Source: Anoplopoma fimbria (lineage: Eukaryota > Chordata > Actinopteri > Perciformes > Anoplopomatidae). Taken from it: DNA of 64,000 nucleotides. Location of the stretch: NCBI RefSeq assembly GCF_027596085.1, contig NC_072459.1, forward strand, positions 23,211,728 to 23,275,727, given 5' to 3'. The notes under the pieces are model-generated. The model was not told the DNA's origin. It did no database searches and saw only the letters and a program-made list of their open reading frames with translations. Shown here piece by piece: positions 28,794 to 40,425 of the stretch. The position numbers were made by a program, and so were the translations under genes. Every line of letters starts with the position of its first letter. The first letter of the stretch is position 1.

Positions 28794-30788
28794 TTATTTG
28801 TTCCAGTAGACCTCATACGACTTCTTCTCTGAGTAACTGGCTTCTGTTGTTCCTGTGCCACATCTTATTTTTTCCTTCACCACCTTCACTACCAGACCAC
28901 CAGCCAAGGCAATGCCTGCTGCAGCCTTGCCTATCTCAGCCACCGCAGTCACGATGCGTGTCGATACCGCCACGGTGCCCCAGGGATCTGACACAGCCCT
29001 GCTGGCCACTGATGTCACACTGGGCCCAGTTAAGCCACACAGAACACCGGGAGCACCAGCAGCCAGTGGGACATTCGCTGCCATCTCCTGAGCTAAAGCT
29101 GCTCCGGCTGCAGCACACGGAGGAGTCCCAGTACCTGCAGCTACACTTCCTACGGTGGCCACTGCCTGCTGCCCTGCTGCTGAGGCTAAACTGCTCTGAG
29201 CTACAGAGGCATTAGCTAGTCCTGCTGCACCTACTGATGCAGTTTCAGCTCCACCGAGTGCTGCTGTGCTGAAAGCTGCTCCCTCCAGAGCTGCGCTTAA
29301 AGCAGCCCCAGCTCCCATGGTGCCTCCCACACCTGCTGCCACTCCCACCACAGAAGCCCCTATGAGACTAACCTGCCCCAGGGCATCCAGAGCACCCTCC
29401 CCAGGACTGTCAGCTTCAGTACCAGCAATGGCTCCAACAGAACCACCCAAAACTCCACCTGTTGCTGCCCCCAGAGCCAGGGCGGTTTTCCCTGAGGCTG
29501 CCGCCACTATGGCCCCCACAGCTTTCCCCGCACCTGTGCCTCCCGCTACAGACATCCCAGCAAACTGACTCGCAGCAAAGCCAACCGAGTTCCCCACAAA
29601 TGATGCGCCTGCCGCAGCTGCTAATGGGGCAGCTACCCCAAACACTGCCCCCACCACCATGCCCGTGGCTCCAGCAGCCACCAGGATCTTAACTCTCTCC
29701 AGCACCTTAGCGGACAGCGCAGCCTCCCTCCTCAAGTGAAGCAGAGATGAGCGGACGGACTGGCGCCTGCTCACAGCCCTGTGCCCGCCTCTGAACTGGT
29801 CCCTACAACGTTCAGCTCTGTCTCTCAGGAAGCTGAAGGGGTTGCCTCTGCTCTCCTCTCTCCACCTCTCCACCCTAAAATCCTCTACATTTCCTCTCTC
29901 AAACTCCCTCCTCCTGACCCCTTCTGGTCCTCTATCTGTGCTATCTGCTCTGTTAAACTCCAAGTCGCACTTTCTCCTTTTAGCAAGTTTAGCTTCCTCC
30001 TCCATGCTGCAATCGTTACCCTCTTGTTCTTCCCCCTCTGCTGTCCCTCGCTCCATCAACATCCTTTTCTGCTCCTCCCTGATGGCAGCCTCTGCTTCTA
30101 AAAACATGACATTGGTATAAAACCCTTGTCTAGTCTGCTTTGCCATCTTGTCCACCTTCATTAGGAGTTCTGTAACCTGCACTGAGTTACCGGGGTCTTT
30201 GTTGTTAAGTACATGGTATCTGCCCCCACACTTGTCAATCAAAGCCATAAGACCAGCAGGTGCAGTCTCCCTCAGATAATCCTCAATCCCCATGCCCTCC
30301 AGGTCATCCCCTCTGGTAAAAAGAACCACTGTGTGGTGACGGACTGCATCCTCCCCAAATATCCTGGTCAACCCGCAGGCAGCCTGGTTCTCATTGTCCG
30401 TATAGCGTCCTATCGGCACCACCAGGAGGAACGCATGTGGCCCAGGGGCAGAGAGAGACACACATTTGGCTACCTCCGCATGGATCTGCTCCACACTCAG
30501 GTGAGTGTCTCCGAACCCCGGCATGTCAACCACTGTGACTCTCCTCATCCTCCTCTGTGTGACAGTCCGGCCTTCCTCCTCAGCATCCTCTTCCTCTGAG
30601 ATCTCAGTGCTCCCGAGCTGGCAAATCTGAGTGACAGAGCTGGCACTGATCTGTGACAGGAACTGCCTCCGGCCAAGGATGGTGTTTCCAGACGCACTCT
30701 TGCCAGATCCGGTCTTTCCGATGAGGACCAGCCTGAGCTCTTCATTCCATCTGGTGTCAGAGTCTTCTTCTTCCTTCTCACCCTCCAT
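28794..30788 (-). CDS. AIG1/GIMAP-type GTPase with long Ala/Gly-rich hydrophobic tail
   Basis: 664-residue protein in one coding exon. Start is the ATG at 30788 (AATATGG context); an upstream in-frame GTG is not needed. G domain at about 16-215: P-loop GKTGSGKS (24-31), G3 DMPG (88-91), the AIG1 box [17 protein letters not shown] (about 112-128), G4 TRGD (158-161), and a VLNNK G5-like segment. An acidic insert (EEEDAEEEG) sits in the switch region. Next comes a charged, helix-prone linker (about 215-365), then about 270 residues dominated by Ala, Gly, Ser and Val with many GxxxG-type spacings, ending in a basic tail (KVVKEKIRC). GIMAPs are immune-associated GTPases that assemble on intracellular membranes. 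The usual transmembrane tail or coiled coil is replaced here by this glycine-zipper-like block, which could insert in or assemble on membranes (inference). The family call is firm; I cannot assign an orthologue. Confidence 0.9.
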   Translation of the reverse strand: MEGEKEEEDSDTRWNEELRLVLIGKTGSGKSASGNTILGRRQFLSQISASSVTQICQLGSTEISEEEDAEEEGRTVTQRRMRRVTVVDMPGFGDTHLSVEQIHAEVAKCVSLSAPGPHAFLLVVPIGRYTDNENQAACGLTRIFGEDAVRHHTVVLFTRGDDLEGMGIEDYLRETAPAGLMALIDKCGGRYHVLNNKDPGNSVQVTELLMKVDKMAKQTRQGFYTNVMFLEAEAAIREEQKRMLMERGTAEGEEQEGNDCSMEEEAKLAKRRKCDLEFNRADSTDRGPEGVRRREFERGNVEDFRVERWREESRGNPFSFLRDRAERCRDQFRGGHRAVSRRQSVRSSLLHLRREAALSAKVLERVKILVAAGATGMVVGAVFGVAAPLAAAAGASFVGNSVGFAASQFAGMSVAGGTGAGKAVGAIVAAASGKTALALGAATGGVLGGSVGAIAGTEADSPGEGALDALGQVSLIGASVVGVAAGVGGTMGAGAALSAALEGAAFSTAALGGAETASVGAAGLANASVAQSSLASAAGQQAVATVGSVAAGTGTPPCAAAGAALAQEMAANVPLAAGAPGVLCGLTGPSVTSVASRAVSDPWGTVAVSTRIVTAVAEIGKAAAGIALAGGLVVKVVKEKIRCGTGTTEASYSEKKSYEVYWNK

Positions 30789-30820
30789 ATTCACTGGCTC
30801 CCTTTTCTCTTCCCAATACC

Positions 30821-31268
30821 CTGTGGGGAAAGCAGCACAACAGAAAGTGTCTGTAACTCACTGAGACTATAGCTGTTTATATTGACAGGGTAACTGCAGT
30901 GACACAAGCTCATGGAGACAAAACAAGCCTTGTTTTGTGTGAAAAGCACTGGAACATTCCGTGTTTGTGAGGACGGTGCTGGACACAAACAAAACGTTTC
31001 AACTGAATAGGTTAGCTCACAGTAGCTAACCTAGGTATGATGTTTATATAAGAAACCTTGAAGCTAAGATCAGACATCAAAAGCAAAGATCACGTTTAAT
31101 CCCACAATGCAATGCTGTAGCCCCTGCTATGTATTATTAAGCTAGCTAATGTCAACAAATATAGTCAGCCAAAAGCTAATTCCATGTTAACAAGCTAGCC
31201 TTAGCAAGTTGCTAATTTATGACGAAAACAGCAACTATCACGACACAGTGAGATAAAAGTCATCTTAC
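30821..31268 (-). other. 5' UTR intron of the GIMAP-type gene, and exon 1 above it
   Basis: A donor (TCTG then GTAAGATG) at 31268 and an acceptor (CCCCACAG then GGTATT) at 30820 define an intron that leaves a non-coding exon 1 from 31269 to about 31400 and 32 nt of leader before the ATG. So the gene is spliced and is not a processed retrocopy that lost all introns. Confidence 0.6.
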
Positions 31269-31527
31269 CAGAGTCAAAGTTATTGGTCTCAGTTGTGTTT
31301 AAACACGTCGTTTCTTTCCTTGATTCAAGCTCTAACTTAGTTCTTTCCTCTGAGTGAAGCTACATGTTGAGCTCTGTTCAACCTCCCAAACATAAACATT
31401 GGACTTTCTTTGCAGTCGGTTTGGTGACGGTCTGCCCCCTGGTGGCTGATCTGTGCAACTACCCGTGACACAAACACACACTGTAGTGATATGAAATACA
31501 GATGTTTTTTGTACATATCAGAGTCAC

Positions 31528-32577
31528 TTTATTTCATTAGATTTGATAACAAAATGGCTTGTTCATTCTGCAGCAACGATATTCTTTCTCTGAATATACA
31601 TATAGTTTTTATAACAGTCTTAATACAATTTCAAAATTACATCAATCTCAATTCCATAAATCTAAACCATTAAAATATGTAGATTTCCAGCAAAGATAAA
31701 CAGAAAAAGACAACAAAAAATAGCACCAAAACAGGTGCAGGTCTTATATACTGTAATTATGGGTGACACATAGTTCTAACAGGATACAATATTGTTTATT
31801 AACTAAAGGTCACTAAACTGAAACAACTAACGAAATTTGTGTAAAAAAGATTTAAAAAACAAAAAAAAACAAATACACTGATGATTTCTTTAATGGTGAT
31901 CAAATTAACCAAAAATAAATGAAAATGAACAAATTAAAGAAAACTGTCCTTCAGGCAACAAAACATCAAATGTGTCCTTAAAACCTTTGAGCAGCAATAA
32001 AGAACATAAATCTGCCAACTTATAAACATCCCTCTTGGAAATTCCCACAGAACTCAGTTGAAGGAACAAGGAACAAAAACTAAACTGTATTCCATCATCA
32101 ATCAAAGCTCAACTTAACCACAAACAGACCCAATTGAATGAGATGAGGACAAATTTAGATTTGGCAAACACGTATTTCTAAGCAAATGGGTTTTAGACAC
32201 ATTAAATCTAGACCAGACACAATACAGTGGGGTTTTGCAGTTTTTTAAAGATTATATTTAAATTAATTATATTCCAAAGTACATTTATGTAATCCTCAAG
32301 TTATCAAAAATGAGTTTCCCTTATCAACTCCTATTCCAGAGACGTCTTTACCTCCTATACAAGGTTAGATTCAGCCAGAAACTGACACATTACTTTTTTG
32401 TGTGACCTTGAGGGTTCCTCTCTTGTTTTAATCAGAGCACCTGGCTTTTTACAAGTGAAGACAGCTTTTATTTCCTTCACTGTTGCCTGGAGTCTACAAG
32501 TCAAGCCCCCCCCTTGTGGATGGTGCGTAAGCTCCTTCCTCTTGTTCTCTGCTCTCCACCAGCACCGGGGTGCAGCG
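31528..32577 (-). other. ccdc134 3' UTR (probable extent)
   Basis: AT-rich tract after the ccdc134 stop. Minus-strand AATAAA occurs at 31800-31795 and 31533-31528. It abuts the start of the downstream GIMAP-type gene. Confidence 0.45.
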
Positions 32578-35500
32578 CTATAGCTCGTTACGGGAGCGGG
32601 AGATGCGAGGGCCTTTTCTTATTTCTTTCCTCTTCTCTTCTTTCCTCCTCCTCTTCTCCTCCTCCCTCAAGATCTTCTGGAAAGCCTCGGCAGTGTGAAG
32701 CACCTGAAGCAGATGAGACAGGGTTAGAGAGATGGATTTCTATGTGAGAGATATCGTTAGTCTGTGACTCTTTATTAAAAAAACGGTATGATAAAGTAAA
32801 GATCTGTCTGTGTTACTTTTGTTACCGGTAACTTTGGGGGTTGCTGGACTGTTAATGGATCATTAAGAGATAATGATAATAATCATACTTACATCGTCTC
32901 TCTCTGTGCGGTACGGGTTTATAAAGTCTGGAGATTTCTCCGTTATTCCCAGCTCCTGTGACATCTGAGAGATGAGCGGAATAGACAAATGACAGAGGAA
33001 AAGAGGAAGAGAGGGCACATTATCAATTCTTCAACAGAGATTGAGAGATAAGGAATGAAAATGAGACTCGGTCACATCGCTTACTCTGCAGCTAAAAAGC
33101 AGCTGCAGACAAAATCGATATTTCTTCCAAGTACAATCGCATGGGGTAGGGCAGATTCCATTTCTAATTCACTATGATAATAAATTGATACACAATGGGG
33201 ATTTTTTTCTGTCAATTTAAGTAAGCAGTGCATAAAAAAAATCATTAAAATAGACTAATAGAGCTTGTTTATCAAATAAAAATAGTGCCATACATACATA
33301 CAAATATACATGTTTTGGGGGTGGGAGGAAACCGGAGCACCACATTAATTTTGACCTGATGAATATTATTAATGTTTGTTCATTAACTGGCCCCTGGCAA
33401 GTTGAGTATCGCCGCAGTCAAGGATCAGAAGCAAACTAAACTCAGAGTGGTGTTACTGAGGCACGCTTTCACTGCTGCTGCTTCCAGTCTCAGCATTTAT
33501 CCGCACTATAATCCTCTTGGCACACTGCTAAGGTCACAGATTAATCCTGCAAGAGTTTAGTTCATTAACCCACACAGAGAATACCATTTTATCCGCTTTG
33601 CTCTTTTAAATTTCAAAAGGCCACAATCCATGGGGACAAATTTGATGATGACAAATGACACATTTAGCGGTGATGGCAGAGCGGTGTTAGCTGACACTGA
33701 GGATGTGTTGTGCACCCAACATGACAGCAGAATGCACTGCAGTCTCTACATCACAGCGTCACATTTATTCCACCGCGCGCTATATAGCATTGAACTGTTT
33801 TCCATGTTCTCACTGGTTTATATCATCATGCACTGATATTGTGTTCTGCATATAGACTTCATCCACAAGCAAGTATTATCAACATTTTTGCTCTGGATTC
33901 AAAAAGACAGAAAATTGTAAGAAATAAACTAAACTGAATCAACTTCAATATTGTGATTATTTTCATATTTTTGAGGCATTTACTTTTAGCCTGTTCAAAG
34001 GGTCTGAGTTCTCATTCTCAGTAGTGTTGTCTAAGCAACACTCTCTTTCTGTTTAGCTATGCATAATGGAGATCTCACAGATTTTTACAGCCAGTCAAAA
34101 AACGTTTTACAGTTTGCATGCAAAGATACAATAGAAACCTTTTTTTTTAACACCCTTACTGCAAAAGACATCAGAAGTGTGTCACTACTTATCAACAGGA
34201 AACGTTAGTTATAAGAGGTAAGAACAGGGTAGGTGTTGTCTTACAAGGGTGAGGACATGTTGGTGGGCTCCTCCTGTGAAAACCCCAGTCTGGTTACAGA
34301 AATTCAGGCCCCAGCGCAGCAGACCGTCCCAGTCAGTGTTGCGGTCGTAGTAGTGGTGGACAATACGGGGAAAGCGCAACGCCACGTCGCCAAAGAAGGC
34401 GGTATTCTCAACCACGTGGGAATAAGCTGAAGTGACGTGGAAGAACAGAGAGAAACAGGTAGGTTAATTAAAATAAATGAGACAGCGAGAGCAATACTTT
34501 GACGCTGTATACATGTGCTTAAAAAAACAAAACACAAAGCATGCTGATCAATAGAACAAAAGGGAAGAGTGCAGCTCAAGCAATGGATGATTTAGTTCAG
34601 TGAACACTCAAATAGGTGGTGGCGTTGAATAAGCCTGAAAAATAGGGGAAGCTGATCTTCGTGACATTCAGATAGATGTGAAAGCTCATATTATTGGCAC
34701 CAAAGGGGGATAAGGATGAAAGAAAGGAAGAGTGACACGAGGTGGAGCTTTAAGAAACGGGTGACAAACCAGTCAGAGGTGTTGGAGACAGAATCAGAGT
34801 GTGAAAGACACACTAGAGAGGCTGCTAAATAAAGTGGCTTATATAAGTAGAGCAAGAGCGAAAAGAAAATTAAATGATGAAACAGCTGAGGTGTAAAAAG
34901 GGAATCAGACCTTCTTTGATCTTATCGTCCATTGGGAAAGGGTCATCAGGCTGCATGTTGGCCGCAACCAGGATCTGTCTCGAGTCCTCCAACACCTAAG
35001 GAATAAAAATAAATAAAACGCAGCTCAATAGACAGGTTTATTTACTTTACACTTTTAGCTGGGTATTCATCCTGCTGTTGTAATTCAGGGGAGAAATACA
35101 GCTAAGATCTTAAAGGAAAATGTATTCCCATCATATTTTACACGGCACTTTTACTGCCGTTACCAGGGGAGGCAGTGAATCTGCTAGACACGAAGACGCC
35201 GTTTCATATTGTGGTTAAAACACACACTGTGCAAAAACAGACATCTGAGATCAGTCAGCGTCTATCAGGGATAGTATATGGAAGAGTAATAAGCAGGAAC
35301 ACTGTTAAGCACTTACTCTCTCACACACACACAGTCATACACAGAGCGGTATAGAAATGCTGACAATGTCTTCCAGCCACTGAAGGTTGACTACGTCGGT
35401 TGTCCTTGAAAGATGCATAGATAACCGTCCTCTGGGAGAGAAGGAGGCGTACTGTAAAGCAAAGCTCCGAGCGGCTGAGTCTGAATTAACATTCAAATGA

Positions 35501-35717
35501 ATGCGAGGATGCATGCTGATGAATGTTACCATTGGATGTGAAGCCTTTGATTCTCTGTCGCTCTAAGAACCTCGTCATCCCTTCAATCTGCTGAGAGCAC
35601 GAGCTCCAGGTCTTTGAAGTAACTGTTGCAGTTAGTGTTTTTTTTTTAATATACTAGTGGCCTTGTCTGTGCTTGATTTTGCTGCTGCCTACAGACTGTG
35701 TGAGCATATGATGTGAG

Positions 35718-35809
<92 letters not shown>

Positions 35810-36201
35810 ACCTTGAAGAGTCCTTTGAGCATGATGTCTATGATCTTGTACTGCTGGTTGATGTCGTTCAGCTCTACCAGGTTCTTCAGCGCGTTCAGTT
35901 GATCTTTCCTCTTGGTCTCAAACAGCCGCTTGTCTGATAAGAGTGGCTCAGGAGGACACACGTTCTCCACATGGGCGTCATTTACATAAATGCTTTCTCA
36001 TGCACCCATCTGTCACATTAAAAAAGGCACGGAAAGTCACTGACACAATTACACATACACACACACACACACTCAGAGGCAGACACGCAGAAGGATACAG
36101 ATGTCCAGGTTGGAGTCATGTCTCAGTCTGTGCGAGTCCGAGTCCGCCGAGACGAGGGCGGCAGCGGCGAGCGCCATTACCAGCGCACACACACTCTGCA
36201 T
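32578..36201 (-). CDS. ccdc134: Coiled-coil domain-containing protein 134 (CCDC134), complete
   Basis: Coding exons: 36201-36099, 35933-35812, 34995-34911, 34426-34245, 32964-32893, 32703-32578. Phases close exactly at 229 codons, the same length as human CCDC134. A signal peptide opens the protein ([16 protein letters not shown]), so it enters the secretory pathway. Diagnostic blocks: [60 protein letters not shown], and the basic tail [20 protein letters not shown] ending RNEL, a KDEL-like ER-retrieval terminus (human QSEL). Family knowledge: a small secreted/ER-resident protein linked to MAPK signalling and bone disease in human. The first coding exon has its own acceptor (TTTCAG) at 36223, so at least one non-coding exon lies upstream. 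Downstream neighbour order (ccdc134, then srebf2) matches human. Confidence 0.97.
35721..35806. repeat. (CA)n microsatellite touching the ccdc134 exon 2 donor
   Basis: CA dinucleotides with a single CCC interruption. In transcript sense this is (UG)n beginning directly after the donor GUAGGG of the exon ending at 35812. Confidence 0.98.
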
Positions 36202-38372
36202 GGTCAGCTGAGGGGAACTCTCCTGAAAAAAAAAAAGATGACAAGCCATGATGTTACACTTATAGATTGTGATTTCAATTTGTTTCAGGCTACAGAGTCT
36301 AGACTGTACATCTCAAAAGCAGAACTCTTTTGAATGTGAGTGTCACGCTGAACAGGTTTTCTTTTGATACCAAGATTTCACTTTCATCTGAAAATTGTTT
36401 TCTTATTCATGAGGCATTTTTTTCTTCTTCCGAAGCTGCTAGAATGGCTCAGTCCCTCTTGTGATACTTGTGTGAAATACGAGATATAGAGAGAGACATG
36501 CTGGGGATAAGTGGTCAATATGGAGCAAAAGAGGGGAGTTGTCATTTGAAGAGGGGCTCCTTATGTTCCCTTTTTAAAAAGACACATCTGATGTCTGGCA
36601 CTTGCGTAATCCCCAAGAGGAACATTTACCATCTCTGTATCACACTCCCTCTCTGCTCCTGCTTCTCCCTCGTCCCCCTGGTCTCTCCACTCAAGGCCGT
36701 GGTCCTTCCAAACATTTATCATCCAGTTGCAACTTTCTCTCCCTCAGATGCTTTTTTTTTTACATTTGAGAGGGAGGTGTGAGAGCAAGGAAATAAATAC
36801 AACAGCTAAAAATAGGGCCTCGTCTAATGAAAATTTGATGAAAGCCAATTTTTAAGAAAACATTAGCAGAAAAAACAGTAGGGACTGGAGGGAGGGAGGG
36901 GGAGACAATGTTGATGAAAAGCAACAAGATATAATTCACATAATTCATGCATAATTTAGCAAGGTTTCCATCAATGACACCACGAGAGGGATGCTGAGGG
37001 GTTGCGGTGCTCGGGTGGGGGTGAGGAGCCTGCTGGGAGAGTCAGGAGGAGGGCAAGAGATAAGTGGAGGGGCGTCCAGAGGAGTGTGAAGGCGAGACCC
37101 TGCAGGAAACAACAGCTTTCCTGGTGAATATTTAATTTGCTGGTATCTTTGCAAAGACACAGCGGTAAAAAACGTAAAGACCCACAGTCAGGAGAGAGTG
37201 AACGATAGAGAGCCCGTGCGAGGGGATAATGAGCGCCAGGGAACTTGATTTTGCACCGACAGAATTAATCTTTGCAAGTGCACGCCTGACGAAGCTTGAG
37301 CCTGAAGGACTAGTAGGAAGCGAGCAAACGTCTCGGGTATGAATGTTAATTGAGACTGAATGAGCCCCCTTAAGAATCCTCACATAAATCAGAGGAGGAA
37401 AGCATATGCTTCCTAGACAAACACACCATCCCTCCACAGAGTGCTGGGAACGTGATCGACAGCGATCATTTCCTACTACAACTTCCTCCTGTTTCACTGC
37501 TGCTCTGCTTTTACAGCAGACCCCGATGACGGCATGACAACCGTCCAAAGACTCTAATCTGACAGTTGATCTCAAGATATGATTCAAATGAATGAGTGGA
37601 AATAGAGGCGACTAACTGCGACTTCTTTAGTTTGAAGTGGTGGTCTCTTATTTAGAAATAAAACAACAATACTTTTTCCTTTTTCTTACGGAGTCAGCAG
37701 AAACGAGTGCTCTCGAAGACAGCTGAGTGAGGACAATGTTCGATTAAGGCCAATTTGTGCGTTCTGATAAGATCTTTTGGGTAGTTTCCCAGCTTTCTGA
37801 GAAATGCGGCACTAAATATCCTTAAGTGCTGGTCGAAAGCCTCCATATTTCTAGATAACAGCCCAGGAGAAAGGCGCCCCGTCTCTCCGGTGGCAGCGGC
37901 TAGTCCAGTTATTTGATGGTCCCGTGTGCCTCCATGCAGTCAGCCATGTGGCTCTTGACAGATATTTATGGGCTAGAAAAAAAGGTTATTGCCACCAGCA
38001 CCGTTTAATGCAGTCAACACATAGCTGACGTTTTCCGTGCAATTGGGCAAAGTGCTGAGACGTTAAAGAAGAAGGACATTAGGAGCGGATCAATCATCTC
38101 TAATGTGGCATGGGCGGCCCAGAGATGAGACTCTGAATGCATCCATTAACTGCAAGCAGGAAACACTGATTATACAGGATGATTATTCGAGGAAATCTAA
38201 GTCACAGGAGAACCCTACCGGTAAATCACCCACGTATTAGGGTCAGATTACACCTGACTGTGACACAGTACAATGTAGATCACAAGTGCTCCTTGATTCG
38301 TATGCTTGGCTGCATGGGGGAGAAAATGAGACGTGAGAAAACGCACTAACATAACATGATTTCAGCCTGTGG

Positions 38373-39140
38373 TCATAACGGCAATAACACCTTTCTTGCT
38401 TGAGGTGTACAACAGCACGTACACATTTTAGAACAAGCAATACTACACAGCTGCTCTGTGAGAAGTGTGCTTTGGATGGATTTCCCTCCATATGACCCAC
38501 TGCCGGTCAGCGTCCGAGGTGGGAGGGCCTGGCTCAGATTTGGTCTGTCAATGTGGCACTCAAGGTGGGTGAGGTGTGTTCGCCACGGGGTAGATCTGGA
38601 GGCAGAGTAGTTCATGCTGAAGCCGTGTAAGCCCACGTAAATCTTTTGGCCGGAGGAGTTTTTTTCTTCTTCTTCTGCTCTGCCAAATACAACCTCCAGT
38701 GGCAGAGGGGCTGAAGCTGTATTTCCTGTGTGGGAGACTCTGGTTCCAGCTTCTTCACATAAGTAGGCTCGCATGTCTAACCGTACTACACAGCGGTGAA
38801 GATATAGCTCCACTCTGAATTCCTCTGTGGTGTGAAAACATGCATCGGATATTGTAAGATGCAGTGCAATATCTGCAATTTCTTCTCTAATCCCGCAGGA
38901 CAAGAAGAGAAGGAGAAAATAATCCTCAATAAAAAGCAGGAAACGGTCCAAACTGTTAACCAACCAACCAACTCTGACATTAACTTCAAGAGGCAAAAAC
39001 CAGCCCTTGAGGCGGAAAGAGCCTCCTGAGAGGATGGAGCATGCAAGATGCCTATCAGACAGCTGGATGTGCAGCAGAGGATCCAGATCCCCCTCAGGCT
39101 GCAGCCTGCTGTGGGAGGTTTGAGGTTCAAGGACTGACAC
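38373..39140 (-). CDS. unidentified 255-codon open reading frame in ccdc134 intron 1
   Basis: I do not recognise this protein. The frame is open from just after an in-frame TAA at the SINE tail (about 39141-39146) to a stop at 38373. It has no ATG near its beginning (the first codon is GTG; the first internal ATG is about half way, in LDMRAYLCEE). Composition looks protein-like: an alternating hydrophobic/charged pattern (FRVELYLHRCVVRLDMRAYL, QKIYVGLHGFSMNY, HLECHIDRPNLSQ), few low-complexity stretches and a short acidic run EEEEK. A frame this long is unlikely by chance at about one stop per 21 codons. It may be exons of an unlisted gene, a truncated retrocopy or a degraded element. Confidence 0.3.
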   Translation of the reverse strand: MSVLEPQTSHSRLQPEGDLDPLLHIQLSDRHLACSILSGGSFRLKGWFLPLEVNVRVGWLVNSLDRFLLFIEDYFLLLFLSCGIREEIADIALHLTISDACFHTTEEFRVELYLHRCVVRLDMRAYLCEEAGTRVSHTGNTASAPLPLEVVFGRAEEEEKNSSGQKIYVGLHGFSMNYSASRSTPWRTHLTHLECHIDRPNLSQALPPRTLTGSGSYGGKSIQSTLLTEQLCSIACSKMCTCCCTPQARKVLLPL

Positions 39141-39142
39141 AT

Positions 39143-39421
39143 CATTACATTACATTACAGTCATGTAGCAGACGCTTTTCTCCAAAGCGACTTACAGTCA
39201 GTAGTATGTTACATATCATTCACCCATTCACACACTGATGACAGGCTACCATCAAGGTGCCACCATCAGACTCTAACTAACATTCATCATCCAGTCCACA
39301 CCGATGGCCTTCAGGAGCAACTTGGGGTTAAGTGTCTTGCCCAAGGACACATCGAGCCGGGTATCGAACCACCGACCCTCTGATTGGAGAACTACCTTGC
39401 TCTCCACTACTCCACAGCCAC
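39143..39421 (-). mobile_element. tRNA-derived SINE
   Basis: Read on the minus strand it begins with a tRNA-like head (GTGGAGTAGTGG), a B box (GGTTCGATACCC), the teleost SINE body (CTTGGGCAAGACACTTAACC) and a tail GTAAGTCGCTTTGGA, with a short TAATG-repeat 3' end at 39143. A CT tract (about 39437-39460) follows outside its head. Confidence 0.85.
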
Positions 39422-39848
39422 ACACATCATCTCCTCTCTCTCTCTCTCTCTCTCTCTTGCTCCCTGTTATCACTCATGCAGAGGCACGGACATGGTGATG
39501 GTGATGGCAGAGCCTAGATAAAGATCAATTAAGCATTGTTTAATTGATTGAACCCTACCTGACCCGCGATAACGAGTTCATTCACTTAATTGTAATCCAG
39601 TAATAACGCGTTTAGTATCAAACTGTGGCGTAAAAACCCCATCTATTAGTGATCTAGATCCGCTCTGCAACACTACATCACAATCATGTATACAAGGGTT
39701 CCTCCAGGGGAGCGCTTTCGGGAATTGAACAAGTATTTGAAGTCGCTCCTCGACAGATTCAGCCCGTCATCGCAGCTGGATTCATCAGTTCAGGTGATTC
39801 AACGGATGAAAGCATTGCACATTACAGCCACACAAAGTCGCCACTCAC

Positions 39849-40140
39849 CGGTGTTGTACCGAGAAACGGCGGCGACACACGGCAGAGATCAGCGACCACA
39901 GAAGTGCCGTTTAGTCTGTCTTTGGTTGGACGGGACAGTCAGTGTGGCCCCTCTGGATCCTCAGTGTGGCCCCTCTGGGTCCTCGGGTGTGGAGGGGTTC
40001 GTGTACACGTTGCTCTCGCTGCTCCAGTCCTCCAGCGCCACGATCGCACCGGCTGGCTCGCCTTGGACGAATGACAGCCAGCGGACGCTCACCGAGGAGG
40101 AGGATGTTGTTTCCGCACGGAGGGTTTAGAGGGGGACGCC
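39849..40140 (-). other. candidate non-coding exon 1 and promoter of ccdc134
   Basis: CpG-rich segment with a strong donor (ACACCG then GTGAGTGG) at 39848/39849, in the right place and orientation to join the acceptor at 36223. It also contains a 147-codon plus-strand frame that I regard as chance. A poly-T run (about 40178-40198) bounds it. Confidence 0.5.
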
Positions 40141-40317
40141 ACCAGAGCGTGTTGTGCGTCGCGTTTATCTCGTGTTTTTTTTTTTTTTTTTTTTTTTTAG
40201 ATACTAATGATGTGCAAGACATATTTATGATAATGTTTTTTGTGAAATTGTAGGAAAAAAAAGAGCTTTAATTTTGAGTACATTTTAAAGAAGTACTTGT
40301 TTTTGATTTGATTTCAA

Positions 40318-40320
40318 TTA

Positions 40321-40363
<43 letters not shown>

Positions 40364-40425
40364 GATTTTATTTATATAGCACACTTTAAAATACAAAGAA
40401 ATCTCAAGGTGCTGATGAACACTTG
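40318..40425. repeat. (AAT)n microsatellite joined to a repeat fragment
   Basis: About 15 AAT units (40318-40363) followed by TTTATTTATATAGCAC and AAGGTGCTGATGAACAC, a motif common in dispersed teleost repeats (ATATAGCGC-type elements). Confidence 0.7.

Larger units (their letters stand above)
36223..39848. other. ccdc134 intron 1, 3.6 kb
   Basis: Lies between the non-coding first exon and the start-codon exon. It contains the unidentified open frame at 38373-39140 and a SINE at 39143-39421. The 36.5-38.3 kb part is free of recognisable repeats or frames. Confidence 0.5.

Noticed and set aside
28847..29692. Plus-strand Pro/Ala-rich frames opposite the GIMAP-type gene
   Set aside because: Mirror of the Ala/Gly codons of the real minus-strand gene.
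39686..40129. 147-codon plus-strand frame starting with ATG
   Set aside because: No recognised domain, and it overlaps the likely CpG-rich first exon of ccdc134 on the other strand. Frames of this length are expected a few times by chance in six frames of 64 kb.
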